64,000 bases of DNA from JAKFYM01 sp964416595 (GCA_964416595.1 CAYQES010000013.1:1-64000); one strand, 5' to 3'; numbered from the stretch's first letter, positions 51,980-61,255 are shown. The notes: generated from the letters alone by a model not told the origin. Made by a program: numbers and translations.

Positions 51980-52417
51980 ATGCCAAAGTTTGCCATTGCC
52001 TCCGACCATGCGGGATTCCAACTCAAAAAATTCCTGCTGCAAGAAATAAAAGAAGTAACATTTGTGGATTTTGGGCCAAGTTCCTTGGATCCCGTGGACT
52101 ACCCAGACTTTGCGGAGAAGGCCTGCCGGGCAGTGATCAGCGGCCAATGTGAAAAAGCCGTACTGATCTGTGGTAGCGGCATCGGCATGAGCATCGCTGC
52201 CAATAAACTCCCAGGCATTCGGGCGGCCCATGTGGAATCATCATATACGGCGCAACTGGCAGCACAGCATAATAATGCCAATGTGCTTTGCCTCGGTGAA
52301 AGAATCACGGGCGCACACCATGCACTAGCAGCCGTGCGCGCATGGATGAACGCCAAGTTCGAGCCCCGTCACCAAACACGTATTGATAAAATTCATCAGT
52401 TGGAGAGTGGATCATGA
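51980..52417 (+). CDS. rpiB: Ribose 5-phosphate isomerase B
   Basis: Interconverts ribose-5-phosphate and ribulose-5-phosphate. The signature region IASDHAGFQLKKFL, VLICGSGIGMSIAANK and NVLCLGERI is intact; the active-site Cys is in LICGSG. 145 residues. The stop overlaps the start of glyA (ATGA), a common rpiB-glyA pairing that links carbon and one-carbon metabolism. Confidence 0.95.
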   Translation: MPKFAIASDHAGFQLKKFLLQEIKEVTFVDFGPSSLDPVDYPDFAEKACRAVISGQCEKAVLICGSGIGMSIAANKLPGIRAAHVESSYTAQLAAQHNNANVLCLGERITGAHHALAAVRAWMNAKFEPRHQTRIDKIHQLESGS

Positions 52418-53715
52418 AAGGTTTTTCTTACGAAGTGCCCCCCAGCTTAGAATCAGATCCGGAAATCTTTGCTTCCGTGCAAAGGGAGCTAGCCCGCCAA
52501 GAAGAGGGCTTGGAGCTCATCGCTTCGGAAAATTATGTTTCCTCGGCCGTGATGGCAGCCCAAGGCAGCGTGCTCACCAATAAATACGCCGAGGGCTATC
52601 CTGGCAAACGCTACTACGGCGGTTGTGTGTATGTAGACGAAGCGGAAAGCCTCGCGATCTCGCGTTTACGCCAATTATTCCGCTGTGATGATGCTTCTCC
52701 TAATCCGTACGCGGCCAACGTTCAGCCCCATTCGGGGGCCCAGGCCAATATGGCGGTTTTTTTGTCTGTGTTGAAACCGGGAGATTCTATTTTGGGAATG
52801 GATCTCTCCCACGGTGGGCACCTCACTCACGGATCACCCGTGAATTTTTCCGGCAAACTCTTTCACGCTCACCACTATACGGTGGAAAAAGAAAGCGAGC
52901 GCTTGGATTACGAAGCTGTGCGTGCCAAAGCCCAGGAAGTAAAACCGAAAATTCTGATCGCCGGAGCCAGTGCCTATTCCCGCACTTTGGATTTTGCCCG
53001 CTTAGGAAAAATTGCCGAGGAAGTAGGAGCATATTTGATGGTGGATATGGCCCATATCGCGGGCCTTGTGGCTGCGGGTCTCCATCCTTCCCCCATCCCC
53101 CACGCTCACTTTGTAACAAGCACCACACATAAAACTCTGAGAGGCCCCCGGGGTGGAATCATCCTCAGCCGGCCAGAGTTTGCCAAACAGATTAATAGCG
53201 CAGTATTTCCTGGCATGCAGGNNNNNNNNNNCGTGATCGCCGCCAAAGCCGTAGCTTTTGGGGAAGCCTTGCGTCCAGATTTTACCACTTACCAAAAACG
53301 AGTGGTGGAAAACGCCAAGGTGCTAGCGGAGAGTCTGGGTGGTAAGGGCATTCGCATCATCAGTGGTGGAACGGATAATCACCTGGTGCTCTTAGACGTG
53401 GGCGCTTCTGGCCTCACGGGAAAAGAAGTGGAAACGGCCTTGGATTCTGTGCACATCACTGTAAATAAAAATACCATACCTTTTGAAACCCGATCGCCTT
53501 TTGTGACAAGCGGCATTCGCCTCGGCACTCCCGCAGTAACCACCCGCGGCTTGGGCACCAAAGAAATAATTGAAGTAGCCACGCATATTGCCAAGGTTTG
53601 TGAGGCCTTGAAATCTCAAAGCGGAGATAAGCGCGAACTACCTGCTGAAATCGCCAAAACAATTGGCAAAGAAGTAAAAGCCTTGTGCGCTAAATTTCCG
53701 TTGTATCGATCTTAA
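52414..53715 (+). CDS. glyA: Serine hydroxymethyltransferase
   Basis: PLP enzyme converting serine to glycine with formation of methylene-tetrahydrofolate. The N-terminal QEEGLELIASENY, YAEGYPGKRYYGG, PLP Lys in THKTLRGPRGG and TSGIRLGTPAVTTRG are present. Ten Ns at 53222-53231 interrupt the sequence just after FPGMQ, where the family has GGPLxH. Reading resumes in frame with VIAAKAVAFGEAL, so the gene is intact biologically. The stop TAA is shared with the stop of the convergent PilZ gene. Confidence 0.97.
   Translation: MKGFSYEVPPSLESDPEIFASVQRELARQEEGLELIASENYVSSAVMAAQGSVLTNKYAEGYPGKRYYGGCVYVDEAESLAISRLRQLFRCDDASPNPYAANVQPHSGAQANMAVFLSVLKPGDSILGMDLSHGGHLTHGSPVNFSGKLFHAHHYTVEKESERLDYEAVRAKAQEVKPKILIAGASAYSRTLDFARLGKIAEEVGAYLMVDMAHIAGLVAAGLHPSPIPHAHFVTSTTHKTLRGPRGGIILSRPEFAKQINSAVFPGMQXXXXVIAAKAVAFGEALRPDFTTYQKRVVENAKVLAESLGGKGIRIISGGTDNHLVLLDVGASGLTGKEVETALDSVHITVNKNTIPFETRSPFVTSGIRLGTPAVTTRGLGTKEIIEVATHIAKVCEALKSQSGDKRELPAEIAKTIGKEVKALCAKFPLYRS
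53222..53231. other. Assembly gap (10 N) in glyA
   Basis: Ten Ns within glyA. The reading frame is preserved, but only four codons span the place where the family normally has six (GGPLxH), so the real gap is probably 16 bases. Confidence 0.95.
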
Positions 53716-54341
53716 GCGGCCTGGGATTGACCGCCACCCTCGCCCTCGGACGGCGGTTTTTCGTCTTTTGGGACTTCTGAGGCTGCGGCCTCCGCAACGG
53801 GAGCTTCGGCAGGTGTAGCAGCAGGTGCTTCAGCTACGGCAGGAGTGGGTGCAGCCGCAGCTTCCGCAACGGGAGCAGGGGTTGTCGTAGAAGCAGCGGC
53901 CATATTGGCTCGCATGCTTTCCAAGGGATCCATATTCACCTTTTTGAGGAAATCTAAGAGCGCCGTGCGCTGCACTTCATTTTCAAACACAAACTGCATG
54001 CCGGAGCGGAAAGCAAAACCTGAAGTAGGCAAGCCCGACTGAATGGGAACAGACCAAGCCACGATACCTTTGATTTTTAGGGTGCGCGGCTCCGTTACAC
54101 ACAATTCCACAGTGCTGCCTTTAATCAGTAATTCTTGGGTAAACACACCGGCGCCAGTTTCCGAAAGATCCAAGAGCCCCATGGAGGCTTCCACAGCGCG
54201 ATTTTTTTTCAGCACCATCAGCTGCACATGCACCCGCTGAAAACTTAGTTTGATACGTTTATTGGTACGCTCGGGCTGCTTTACATTCAGCAGATGGCAG
54301 GTGCTTTTTCCGCCAATACTGGATTTTTTATTTTCGGCCAC
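53712..54341 (-). CDS. PilZ-like protein with Ala/Pro-rich tail
   Basis: A 209-residue protein. The N-terminal 140 residues resemble a PilZ fold (VQLMVLKKNRAVEASMGLLDLSETGAGVFTQE, KIKGIVAWSVP, FRSGMQFVF) with DLSETGAG as the DxSxxG motif; the N-terminal Arg pair (PERTNKRIKLSFQRV) is less standard. The last 65 residues are Ala/Pro/Glu-rich and probably disordered. No signal peptide. It converges with glyA. Confidence 0.7.
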   Translation of the reverse strand: MAENKKSSIGGKSTCHLLNVKQPERTNKRIKLSFQRVHVQLMVLKKNRAVEASMGLLDLSETGAGVFTQELLIKGSTVELCVTEPRTLKIKGIVAWSVPIQSGLPTSGFAFRSGMQFVFENEVQRTALLDFLKKVNMDPLESMRANMAAASTTTPAPVAEAAAAPTPAVAEAPAATPAEAPVAEAAASEVPKDEKPPSEGEGGGQSQAA

Positions 54342-54492
54342 AGCTCACCTTCCCTATCCCTATGTATCGGTATTTTTTGCCATTGCCTTGAAAAAATTGG
54401 GCTTTGGCTTTCGGAGAATGCTAGACTTAGGCAAAAGCATTGGAAAACTTAATATATTTCCAATACTTAGGAAGTATCAGGGAGAATGCGCG

Positions 54493-54969
54493 ATGAAGTG
54501 CCCATTCTGTGGTGAGCCGGAAAACAAGGTAGTCGACTCACGAATTAGCCAGCAAGGCGATATTACGCGCCGCAGAAGAGAATGCGTAAAATGCAATTCC
54601 CGCTTTACCACCTACGAACGAGTGGAAGAGCTTATGCCCCTAGTAGTGAAAAAAGATGGGCGCAGGGAAGAGTTCGATCGGGAAAAAGTATTGCTCGGGA
54701 TCCGGATTGCCTGTCGTAAACGCCCCTTTGCGGCCACAGATTTTGAAACCATGGCCAGGGAAGTGGAATTAAAGATCCAGGCCCTAGGAACCCGGGAGCT
54801 GCTTTCCCAAGAGATTGGTCGTTATGTGATGGAAACCTTGCGCAAGCGGGACAAGGTGGCCTATATCCGTTTTGCCTCTGTATATCGGGAATTCAAGGAT
54901 GTGGAAGAATTCCTCACTGAATTGCAGAAAGAAAGCTTGTCCAACGAGGCGGAACGGCTTCCTTCTTAG
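54493..54969 (+). CDS. nrdR: Transcriptional repressor NrdR
   Basis: Zinc-ribbon/ATP-cone repressor of ribonucleotide reductase genes. ATG 54493 has AGGGAGA upstream and starts MKCPFCGEPENKVVDSRIS; second zinc pair in RECVKCNSRFTTYERVE. The ATP-cone follows (VKKDGRREEFDREKVLLGIRIACRKRP). 158 residues. nusB begins 7 bases after its stop; the rib genes often placed between nrdR and nusB are missing. Confidence 0.97.
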   Translation: MKCPFCGEPENKVVDSRISQQGDITRRRRECVKCNSRFTTYERVEELMPLVVKKDGRREEFDREKVLLGIRIACRKRPFAATDFETMAREVELKIQALGTRELLSQEIGRYVMETLRKRDKVAYIRFASVYREFKDVEEFLTELQKESLSNEAERLPS

Positions 54970-54976
54970 GAAAAAC

Positions 54977-55417
54977 ATGCGTCGCAGGAAATCCCGTGAA
55001 ATCGCCCTACAGATCCTATTTTCTTTGGAAAATCAGGAGCGCCCCTTAAGCGAAAACCGCTTGGAAAATGCTATCCAATCCTATTTGCAAAACTTTGCCT
55101 CGAGCCAACACGAAGAAATCACAGACGTGCCCTACTTACAACGGCTCTTGGCGGGCGTGTTAACAAATGTGGAGGCCCTGGATAAAGACTTAGAAAAACA
55201 TAGCGAGCATTGGAAGCTGTACCGCATGACCAAGATTGACCGCAATATCCTGCGCATTGGTGCCCACGAACTGCAGAGCTTTTTTGATATCCCTCCCAAA
55301 GTAACAATCGACGAATGCGTGGAGCTAGCCAAAAGATTCAGTAGCGAAGATTCCTCCGCCTTTGTAAACGGCATTCTCGATAATGTACGCAAAGTTTTGG
55401 GGCGGGAGGAAACGTGA
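54977..55417 (+). CDS. nusB: Transcription antitermination protein NusB
   Basis: RNA-binding factor of rRNA antitermination. ATG 54977 gives 146 residues. MRRRKSREIALQILFSLE and ITDVPYLQRLLAGVL, then KIDRNILRIGAHEL and PPKVTIDECVELAKRFSSEDSSAFVNGILDNV, are the NusB core. The stop overlaps the next start by 4 bases. Confidence 0.96.
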   Translation: MRRRKSREIALQILFSLENQERPLSENRLENAIQSYLQNFASSQHEEITDVPYLQRLLAGVLTNVEALDKDLEKHSEHWKLYRMTKIDRNILRIGAHELQSFFDIPPKVTIDECVELAKRFSSEDSSAFVNGILDNVRKVLGREET

Positions 55418-55839
55418 GTATGCTCGATAGCATTCAAAAAAAATCTTGGAACGCCTCTTTACGCACTTGTTCTTCGCCCTGGATTGCTTTTGGTGTAGAC
55501 GAGAAAAAAGGCAATTCCAATGCGGATCGCCTGGCGGGCATGGCAGGATTAATTGATTGGCACCTACACGGCCAAGTGTCTACCTTGGTTTCCCGTAAAG
55601 TTTTTAGCCAAGAAGAATTTTGCCTCTTTCCTAGTGTGGATCGAAAAAACACCTTCCTCCTCTACCATTTCGCCGCAGACGCCGATGCAAAATCCTTCCT
55701 CTCACAGCTCAAGCTCTTGAATGTGAAGGAAATTTGCTTGGCAGAAACAACATTTCCCGAAGACTTTTTGCACAAAGTGAAGCAGACTTTAAAGAAAGAA
55801 GGCATACGTTGCACAAAGTTGGAGCCCGAATCTCTATGA
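55414..55839 (+). CDS. Unknown protein, nusB-linked (141 aa)
   Basis: Unrecognised. The start overlaps the nusB stop. A mixed alpha/beta cytoplasmic protein (WIAFGVDEKKG, GLIDWHLHGQVSTLVSRK, KNTFLLYHFAADADAKSFLSQL). It has no signal or membrane segment. The stop overlaps the ATG of the next gene (ATGA at 55836-55839), so nusB and the three following genes are tightly coupled. Confidence 0.7.
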   Translation: MSMLDSIQKKSWNASLRTCSSPWIAFGVDEKKGNSNADRLAGMAGLIDWHLHGQVSTLVSRKVFSQEEFCLFPSVDRKNTFLLYHFAADADAKSFLSQLKLLNVKEICLAETTFPEDFLHKVKQTLKKEGIRCTKLEPESL

Positions 55840-56135
55840 GCATTGCCGAGCAGGCGCTTTTCTTACTCGATCTCGTTCCTAATAGTAACCACCGTAAAAA
55901 AATGGAAAATTTCCCAAGCCTTGATCTCCTCGTGCAATCTTCTTTGCAAGGCACTCCTATTCCCGAAAACATCGCGCCTACTCCTGGGGAAAGTTATACA
56001 GTAGCTGGGCGCTTGGGACGCGCCAATTACGAAGAATACGCTAAAGCCGAAGCTTTACTGCATGCTTTAAAGCAAATGAGAGCGAGAAATGTCGCAAAAC
56101 CCCCGAACACCACCCGAGTCCTCCGCGGGATTTGA
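55836..56135 (+). CDS. Unknown protein, nusB-linked (99 aa)
   Basis: Unrecognised. Starts MSIAEQALFLLDLVPNSNHR at 55836 (ATGA overlap). A mixed charged/hydrophobic N-terminal half and a helical end (YEEYAKAEALLHALKQMRARN). It overlaps the next gene by 47 bases in another frame, so the end of this protein doubles as the start of the next. Confidence 0.6.
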   Translation: MSIAEQALFLLDLVPNSNHRKKMENFPSLDLLVQSSLQGTPIPENIAPTPGESYTVAGRLGRANYEEYAKAEALLHALKQMRARNVAKPPNTTRVLRGI

Positions 56136-56961
56136 TTTACCGCGCTTCACGGATCGCCTGCCCGATCTCGTGCAGATCTTGCGGCAATCGGGCCGAGATC
56201 TAGAAGCAGCCCCAAGCCAACAAACGTATTTGCCCTATTGGGAAGATGTGTATTCGGTAGCCCACAATCTAAAAGGCGTGCTTAAAATCCTACCTTGCCC
56301 GCCCGCGATCGATGCATTCATCGTGGCTTTTTGTGAAGTGCTAGTACTAGGTTTGGCGGGTGATTTTGTTTGCCGAAAAAATAAAGAAGCCGGCCGTTTT
56401 TTTAACGATTTATCCAAAACCCAAGCTTTCCCACAACCAAAAAAACAAAAAAAAGAAAAAAATATGCCACCAATAAAAACCATAAAAGCCCAAAAAAAAA
56501 AANNNNNNNNNNCCGATTTAGCCAACACCCTGGATTGCCCAGATCCAACAGAACTAGAAAATGAAAATCTTCTGCCTCCATTACAAGCCTTACAAGCGCT
56601 CTATACAAAAGACGTGAGCCACGAAGCACGGATCCAAGAAGTGCCTACCCATCTTTTTTATGTGAATGAATTTGTTTCGAAAAAAGCCCGGGAAATTAGT
56701 TTGCTCTCTTTAAGCCACTGTGTGGTGGAAGATGAAATCCTTTTAGACGAAGTGCCCCTCTGGCGCACGCAATTAAACGACGCCCTTCTTTGGCAAGAGT
56801 TTGGCCGGGGCTTGGTGGTGAATTTTTTGCCGTTTTTATCGTCGGAAGGAAGCCGGCATTTGAAAGTGTGGGCCTGGGTGGCAGCGGCCACTCATTCTCG
56901 GGCAGCCTTGAAACAAAGAATCAAAGAAGTGATGCCAAAAGTAGTGATCACAAAATTATAG
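56089..56961 (+). CDS. Hpt-like protein with charged linker (contains a 10-N gap)
   Basis: Predicted 290-residue cytoplasmic protein. Residues 20-110 resemble a histidine-phosphotransfer domain: DVYSVAHNLKGVLKIL has the xHxLKG signature with the phosphorylatable His at about 62, inside a helical bundle. A Lys-rich linker (KKQKKEKNMPPIKTIKAQKKK) leads to a poly-A run and ten Ns (56503-56512); beyond, an alpha-helical region has no known family. The gene converges with polA with a small stop overlap. The frame across the gap looks preserved. Confidence 0.6.
   Translation: MSQNPRTPPESSAGFDLPRFTDRLPDLVQILRQSGRDLEAAPSQQTYLPYWEDVYSVAHNLKGVLKILPCPPAIDAFIVAFCEVLVLGLAGDFVCRKNKEAGRFFNDLSKTQAFPQPKKQKKEKNMPPIKTIKAQKKKXXXXDLANTLDCPDPTELENENLLPPLQALQALYTKDVSHEARIQEVPTHLFYVNEFVSKKAREISLLSLSHCVVEDEILLDEVPLWRTQLNDALLWQEFGRGLVVNFLPFLSSEGSRHLKVWAWVAAATHSRAALKQRIKEVMPKVVITKL
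56503..56512. other. Assembly gap (10 N) after a poly-A run
   Basis: Ten Ns directly follow a run of A in the Lys-rich linker of the Hpt-like gene. The likely cause is homopolymer breakage; true length unknown. Confidence 0.95.
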
Positions 56962-59745
56962 CGCCAGCCAATTCTCAGCCACGCCCGTATCCACCATTAG
57001 TGGAACATGAATCTTTCCTTCCCCCGCAGACTCCATATGTAGTTTTACGAGCGGCATTACTTCTTCTATTTCTTCTTGGGGAACTTCCAACACCAATTCA
57101 TCGTGCACCTGCATAATCAGGCGAGACTTAAATTTCTTGTCTCGTAGAGCGGCAAATAAACGAATCATCGCAATTTTCACCAAATCCGCAGCAGTGCCTT
57201 GGAGTGGAGTGTTCACGGCCATGCGCTCAGCCATAGCTAGTATCATTTTATTTTTAGAATGAATGCCTTCAATCGGGCGCCTGCGGCCAAATAAAGTTTC
57301 GGCGTAGCCAACTTTTTTCGCATCCTCTACCAATGAATCCAAAAAGCCACGAATCGTAGGATACTGGGCGAAGTAGCGCTTGATAATTTCGGCGGCCTCT
57401 CCTCGGGAAATGCCCAATTCTTCCGCTAAAGAAAAGGCGCTTTTGCCATAAATCAAACCAAAGTTGATGGCTTTGGCCTTACGGCGTTGGTCTTCATTCA
57501 CCTCTTTTAAAGGAGTGGAAAAAAGTTGGGAAGCCGTGAGGGAGTGCACGTCTTGTTTTTCCTGGAAGGCTTTCGTGAGCAAGGCATCTCCGCTCATGGA
57601 AGCTAAAATACGTAATTCAATCTGACTATAATCGGCGCCGAGTAACACCCGGCCCGGGCGCGCCACAAAGGCTTGCCGCACCAATTTTCCGCTCGGTGTG
57701 CGAATGGGAATATTTTGCAAATTAGGATCGGAGCTAGAAAGGCGGCCCGTGGCAGCTACGGTTTGATTGAAGGAAGCGTGCACGCGCTGGGTATGAGGAT
57801 CCACCAGGGCGGGCAATACATCCACATAGGTGCTCTTTAATTTGGAAAGTTCGCGGTGCTCTAAAATCAAGGCGGGCAATTCGTGCAAGTGACTAAGTTT
57901 TTCTAAAACTTCCACATCGGTAGAAAATCCGGTTTTTGTTTTTTTGTAGGTAGGAAGCTTTAAATCCTCAAAGAGGATTTTTTGTAATTGTTTGGGACTA
58001 CTAAGATTAAATTCACCGCCAGCTAATTCATGGGCTCTTTTTTCTAGAGAACCAAGCTCTTTAGAAAATTCTTGGGAAACTTTATTTAAATGTTCTGAAT
58101 CTATAGAAACGCCTTCCCATTCCATATCTGCCAGCACCGGTACCAAGGGCATATCGATTTCTTTAAAAACCTTTTCTAGGCTAGGAACCTTTTCTAAACG
58201 ATTCGCAAGGCATTCGACCAACAAATAGGCCACGTGGGCATCCTCGGCAGCATACTCACCAGCTTTATCCAAAGGCACATGGGCAAAAGGAATCTGGTTT
58301 TTGCCTTCGCCGCAAAGCTCTTCGAAGGAAATATTTTTATGGTTGAGGTGCTTTAGGGCCAAAAGATCTAAACCGTGGCGGGCTTCAGGTTCCAAAATAT
58401 AAGAAGCGATCATGGAATCAAAAACCACTTGGCTGGGCTCGACCTCTATTCCTGCGCCCCGGAGAATATTGAGGTCGAATTTTAGGTTTTGCCCAGCGAT
58501 CGGCCGCCCTTTTAAAAATTGTTTTAATAGCGCCAACGCCTCACTGGCCACACATTGCTGAGCATGGAGCGCACCTGACTCGGGATCTTGGTGATGTAAG
58601 GGCACATAGTAAGCAGTGGCCGTATCGCCCGCGAAAGAAAACCCCACAATTTTGGCCGCACGGATGTGGAGGCTCGTGGTTTCCGTATCGATCACTACTA
58701 GTTTTCCGGCAGGGATAGATTGGAAAGCCCGCTGTAATTCCTCCTTGGAGTGGATCACGATATATTGTTTTTTCTTAGTAGCCACAAGATTAGCTGGATC
58801 CACAGGAGCTAGAGGTGCGGGAGTATCTATTGTAGCGGCAGTAATTCCAGCGCCACTGGGCATCTGCCAAGAACGCATGCGCTTTTCTAGGGCGTGAAAC
58901 TCTAATTCTTGCAGCAAAGAAAAAAAGTCGTCTCCCGCTTTGGGCACGCAACGCAAAGAGTGCCAATCGGTTTCCAGCGGCATATCGCGAACCACGGTGG
59001 CGAGTTTTTTGGAAAGGAGCGCCAGCTCCCGGCTTTCTTCCAATTGTTTGCGCTGGCCCTCTTTTTTGATTGCGGAAATATTTTCGTAAATACCCTCGAG
59101 GGAGCCAAATTGCTCTAGAAGCCCCACGGCGCCTTTGGGCCCAATGCCTTTTACGCCCGGAATATTATCGGAGCTATCCCCCACGATGCCGAGGTAATCG
59201 GCCACGAGTTCCGGTGGCACACCGAGTTTTTCTTTTACCTCAGGAGCCGTGTATTTTTGCTCCTTCATGGTGTCATAGAGATAAATATTTTTGTTCACGA
59301 GCTGCATGAGATCCTTATCGCTCGAAACAATGCAGACTTCCGCGTGCTCCTCAGAAAGATGGGCCGCCCGCTCGGCCAAGGTGGCAATCACATCGTCCGC
59401 CTCGAAACCCGGCTTTTCAAACGCTGGTAGGCCTAAGGTTTCCACAAATTTTTTGATGTAAGGGATTTGCGGTACCAAATCTTCCGGCATGGCACTGCGG
59501 TTGGCTTTGTAGTCCGTAAACATTTCTTTACGAAAACTGGGATGTTTGGTGTCGTACACCACGGCAATGTGGGTAGGACGCATTTCCTCCAGCACCTTTA
59601 AGATCATGTTGGCAAAACCAAAGGTGGCATTAGTGGGTAGGCCAGCCCGATTGCTCAAGGGGCGAACGGCGTAAAAAGCCCGGAAAATAAAAGAGGATGC
59701 GTCAATTAGACAAAATAAAGGGCGCTGGGGAGATGCCATTTCCAT
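56956..59745 (-). CDS. polA: DNA polymerase I
   Basis: Repair and Okazaki-fragment polymerase of 929 residues with all three domains. The 5' nuclease is N-terminal (CLIDASSFIFRAFYA, FEADDVIATLA, GDSSDNIPGVKGIG). The 3'-5' exonuclease keeps its acidic motif (VVIDTETTSL, about residue 350), so proofreading should be active. Polymerase motifs A (DYSQIELRILA), B (RRKAKAINFGLIYGKSAFSLA-type) and C (MQVHDELVLEV) are intact. Two close ATG starts (59745, 59739) are possible; GGAG lies upstream. Confidence 0.98.
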   Translation of the reverse strand: MEMASPQRPLFCLIDASSFIFRAFYAVRPLSNRAGLPTNATFGFANMILKVLEEMRPTHIAVVYDTKHPSFRKEMFTDYKANRSAMPEDLVPQIPYIKKFVETLGLPAFEKPGFEADDVIATLAERAAHLSEEHAEVCIVSSDKDLMQLVNKNIYLYDTMKEQKYTAPEVKEKLGVPPELVADYLGIVGDSSDNIPGVKGIGPKGAVGLLEQFGSLEGIYENISAIKKEGQRKQLEESRELALLSKKLATVVRDMPLETDWHSLRCVPKAGDDFFSLLQELEFHALEKRMRSWQMPSGAGITAATIDTPAPLAPVDPANLVATKKKQYIVIHSKEELQRAFQSIPAGKLVVIDTETTSLHIRAAKIVGFSFAGDTATAYYVPLHHQDPESGALHAQQCVASEALALLKQFLKGRPIAGQNLKFDLNILRGAGIEVEPSQVVFDSMIASYILEPEARHGLDLLALKHLNHKNISFEELCGEGKNQIPFAHVPLDKAGEYAAEDAHVAYLLVECLANRLEKVPSLEKVFKEIDMPLVPVLADMEWEGVSIDSEHLNKVSQEFSKELGSLEKRAHELAGGEFNLSSPKQLQKILFEDLKLPTYKKTKTGFSTDVEVLEKLSHLHELPALILEHRELSKLKSTYVDVLPALVDPHTQRVHASFNQTVAATGRLSSSDPNLQNIPIRTPSGKLVRQAFVARPGRVLLGADYSQIELRILASMSGDALLTKAFQEKQDVHSLTASQLFSTPLKEVNEDQRRKAKAINFGLIYGKSAFSLAEELGISRGEAAEIIKRYFAQYPTIRGFLDSLVEDAKKVGYAETLFGRRRPIEGIHSKNKMILAMAERMAVNTPLQGTAADLVKIAMIRLFAALRDKKFKSRLIMQVHDELVLEVPQEEIEEVMPLVKLHMESAGEGKIHVPLMVDTGVAENWLAL

Positions 59746-59784
59746 GGCTTACTCCAAAGCGCCCAAAATCTCTAGGAACTAAAA

Positions 59785-60087
59785 CTAGTTCTTTTCTGCT
59801 GCTGCAAATGCTTCAGCGGAAGAAGGAGCGATCGCAGAAATTTCCGCATCGTTGCCCCAAACGGATTGAGAAGGAACCACTTCGGCTACTACCGGAGCGG
59901 ATCCAAAAAACATGGTAAGCAACTTCTGATACGCATTTTTTGGTGCGTACATGCCCAATTCCCATTCACTAATCGTTTGCTGCCGGCAACCGAGGCCCTC
60001 AGCCAACTCAGCTTGTGTCAGGTTGCGCGCTTTCCTAGCGCGTCTGATGGTTTCTGCGTCCCATGGTCCTAATTTCTCTGCACTCAT
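59785..60087 (-). CDS. XRE-family HTH regulator (100 aa)
   Basis: A 100-residue DNA-binding protein with AAGGAAGGAG ribosome site. The helix-turn-helix (IRRARKARNLTQAELAEGLGCRQQTISEWELGMYAPK, about residues 14-50) is typical for XRE proteins. The C-terminal half is Ala/Ser-rich without known domain. It lies upstream of polA on the same strand; target unknown. Confidence 0.85.
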   Translation of the reverse strand: MSAEKLGPWDAETIRRARKARNLTQAELAEGLGCRQQTISEWELGMYAPKNAYQKLLTMFFGSAPVVAEVVPSQSVWGNDAEISAIAPSSAEAFAAAEKN

Positions 60088-60218
60088 CTTTTTTGCTCCT
60101 TCCTTGAAGCGTTAAACGTTGAACTTAAACTTTTACACTCTATTGCTCTGCTGAAATCCTTCCCCCATCTCTCTCGAAAAATTGTATCGGGAAAGCATTT
60201 CAACAGAGCAACACTCTT

Positions 60219-60653
60219 CTAGGTTTCGCTGAGCTCGCTCACTTTCGTGTCAGCCATAGTGTCCCCTAAACGAGCTTGTTGATCTAATCTTGTCATGAGG
60301 TAGAGCTCGATGGCAAGTATCGGAATTCCAATCACAATCCACAAAACCCATCCGACTAAGGGCACCATAAAAAAAAGAACGGGGATAGCCACCGTGGAAT
60401 TGCGGATAATGGAATCTTTAAAATCCGCCGGGCCACCTGTTTCCGTGTTAATCACCTGGAGGCCCACTATTCTTTTGCCCAAACTACGGCCCCGATTAAA
60501 TCCGTCGCATACTAAAATATAAAGAAAGGCGGCCAAGGCACCCGCCGGGTAGAGCGGTAAACTCACCAAGGCAATCATAATGATCAAATCAATGGCTTTG
60601 GCGATTAGGCGATTCAAAAAAAGAGGATGGGTAGGCAGTAAGAATTTTTTCAT
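60219..60653 (-). CDS. RDD-family membrane protein
   Basis: A 144-residue inner-membrane protein with three or four hydrophobic helices. The family RDD-type features are LNRLIAKAIDLIIMIAL near the start, then GRSLGKRIVGLQVIN and DSIIRNSTVAIPVLFFM. RDD proteins are of unknown or Na+/H+-related function. The gene overlaps gmhA by 4 bases. Confidence 0.85.
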   Translation of the reverse strand: MKKFLLPTHPLFLNRLIAKAIDLIIMIALVSLPLYPAGALAAFLYILVCDGFNRGRSLGKRIVGLQVINTETGGPADFKDSIIRNSTVAIPVLFFMVPLVGWVLWIVIGIPILAIELYLMTRLDQQARLGDTMADTKVSELSET

Positions 60654-61255
60654 GAATCCTGCTGTAAGAAATATTCGTCCATGAGGCCCACTAATAAATG
60701 GATCACTTGAATGTGCACTTCCTGGATGGCCGCAGAAGTTTTTCCTAAGGCCACATTCAAATGCATATGGGCCATGGCCCCCAAGGGTCCGCCGTTACCG
60801 CCCGTAAGGGCAACAATTTTTAAGCCCTGTGCTTTAGCGGCTTCTGCGGCTTTTAATACGTTGGGAGATTTGCCACTCGTAGAAAGGGCAAAAAATAGAT
60901 CCCCCTTTTTGCCAAAGGCTTGCACAGAGCGGGCAAACACTTGGTCATAGCCATAATCGTTGCCAATCGCTGTGAGCGCGGAAACATCCCCGGGGATAGC
61001 AATTGCGGGTAACGGGCGGCGCTCTTTTAGAAAGCGGCCAATCATTTCTCCAGAAAAGTGCAAGGAATCGGAAGCGGAGCCCCCATTGCCACAAATAAGT
61101 AGCTTGCCACCAGCGTCGATGCACTCGCCCATCCACCGGGCTGCTTCCACCACATCCTTACTTTGCCGGCGAAAAAAATCTTCGCGCACTGAGGCGCTCG
61201 TCTGTAATTGGCTCTCGAGGCGTTCTAAGGCTTTTTGGGAGTTGCTATTGCTCAT
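60650..61255 (-). CDS. gmhA: Phosphoheptose isomerase (SIS domain, GmhA/DiaA type)
   Basis: Converts sedoheptulose-7-phosphate to heptose-7-phosphate for lipopolysaccharide, or in the DiaA class stimulates initiation with DnaA. It has the SIS core (GGKLLICGNGGSASDSLHFSGEMIGRF, LFFALSTSGKSPNVLKAAEAAKAQG) and EVHIQVIHLLVGLMD as in GmhA. 201 residues. GmhA is preferred on motif, but DiaA cannot be ruled out. Confidence 0.85.
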   Translation of the reverse strand: MSNSNSQKALERLESQLQTSASVREDFFRRQSKDVVEAARWMGECIDAGGKLLICGNGGSASDSLHFSGEMIGRFLKERRPLPAIAIPGDVSALTAIGNDYGYDQVFARSVQAFGKKGDLFFALSTSGKSPNVLKAAEAAKAQGLKIVALTGGNGGPLGAMAHMHLNVALGKTSAAIQEVHIQVIHLLVGLMDEYFLQQDS

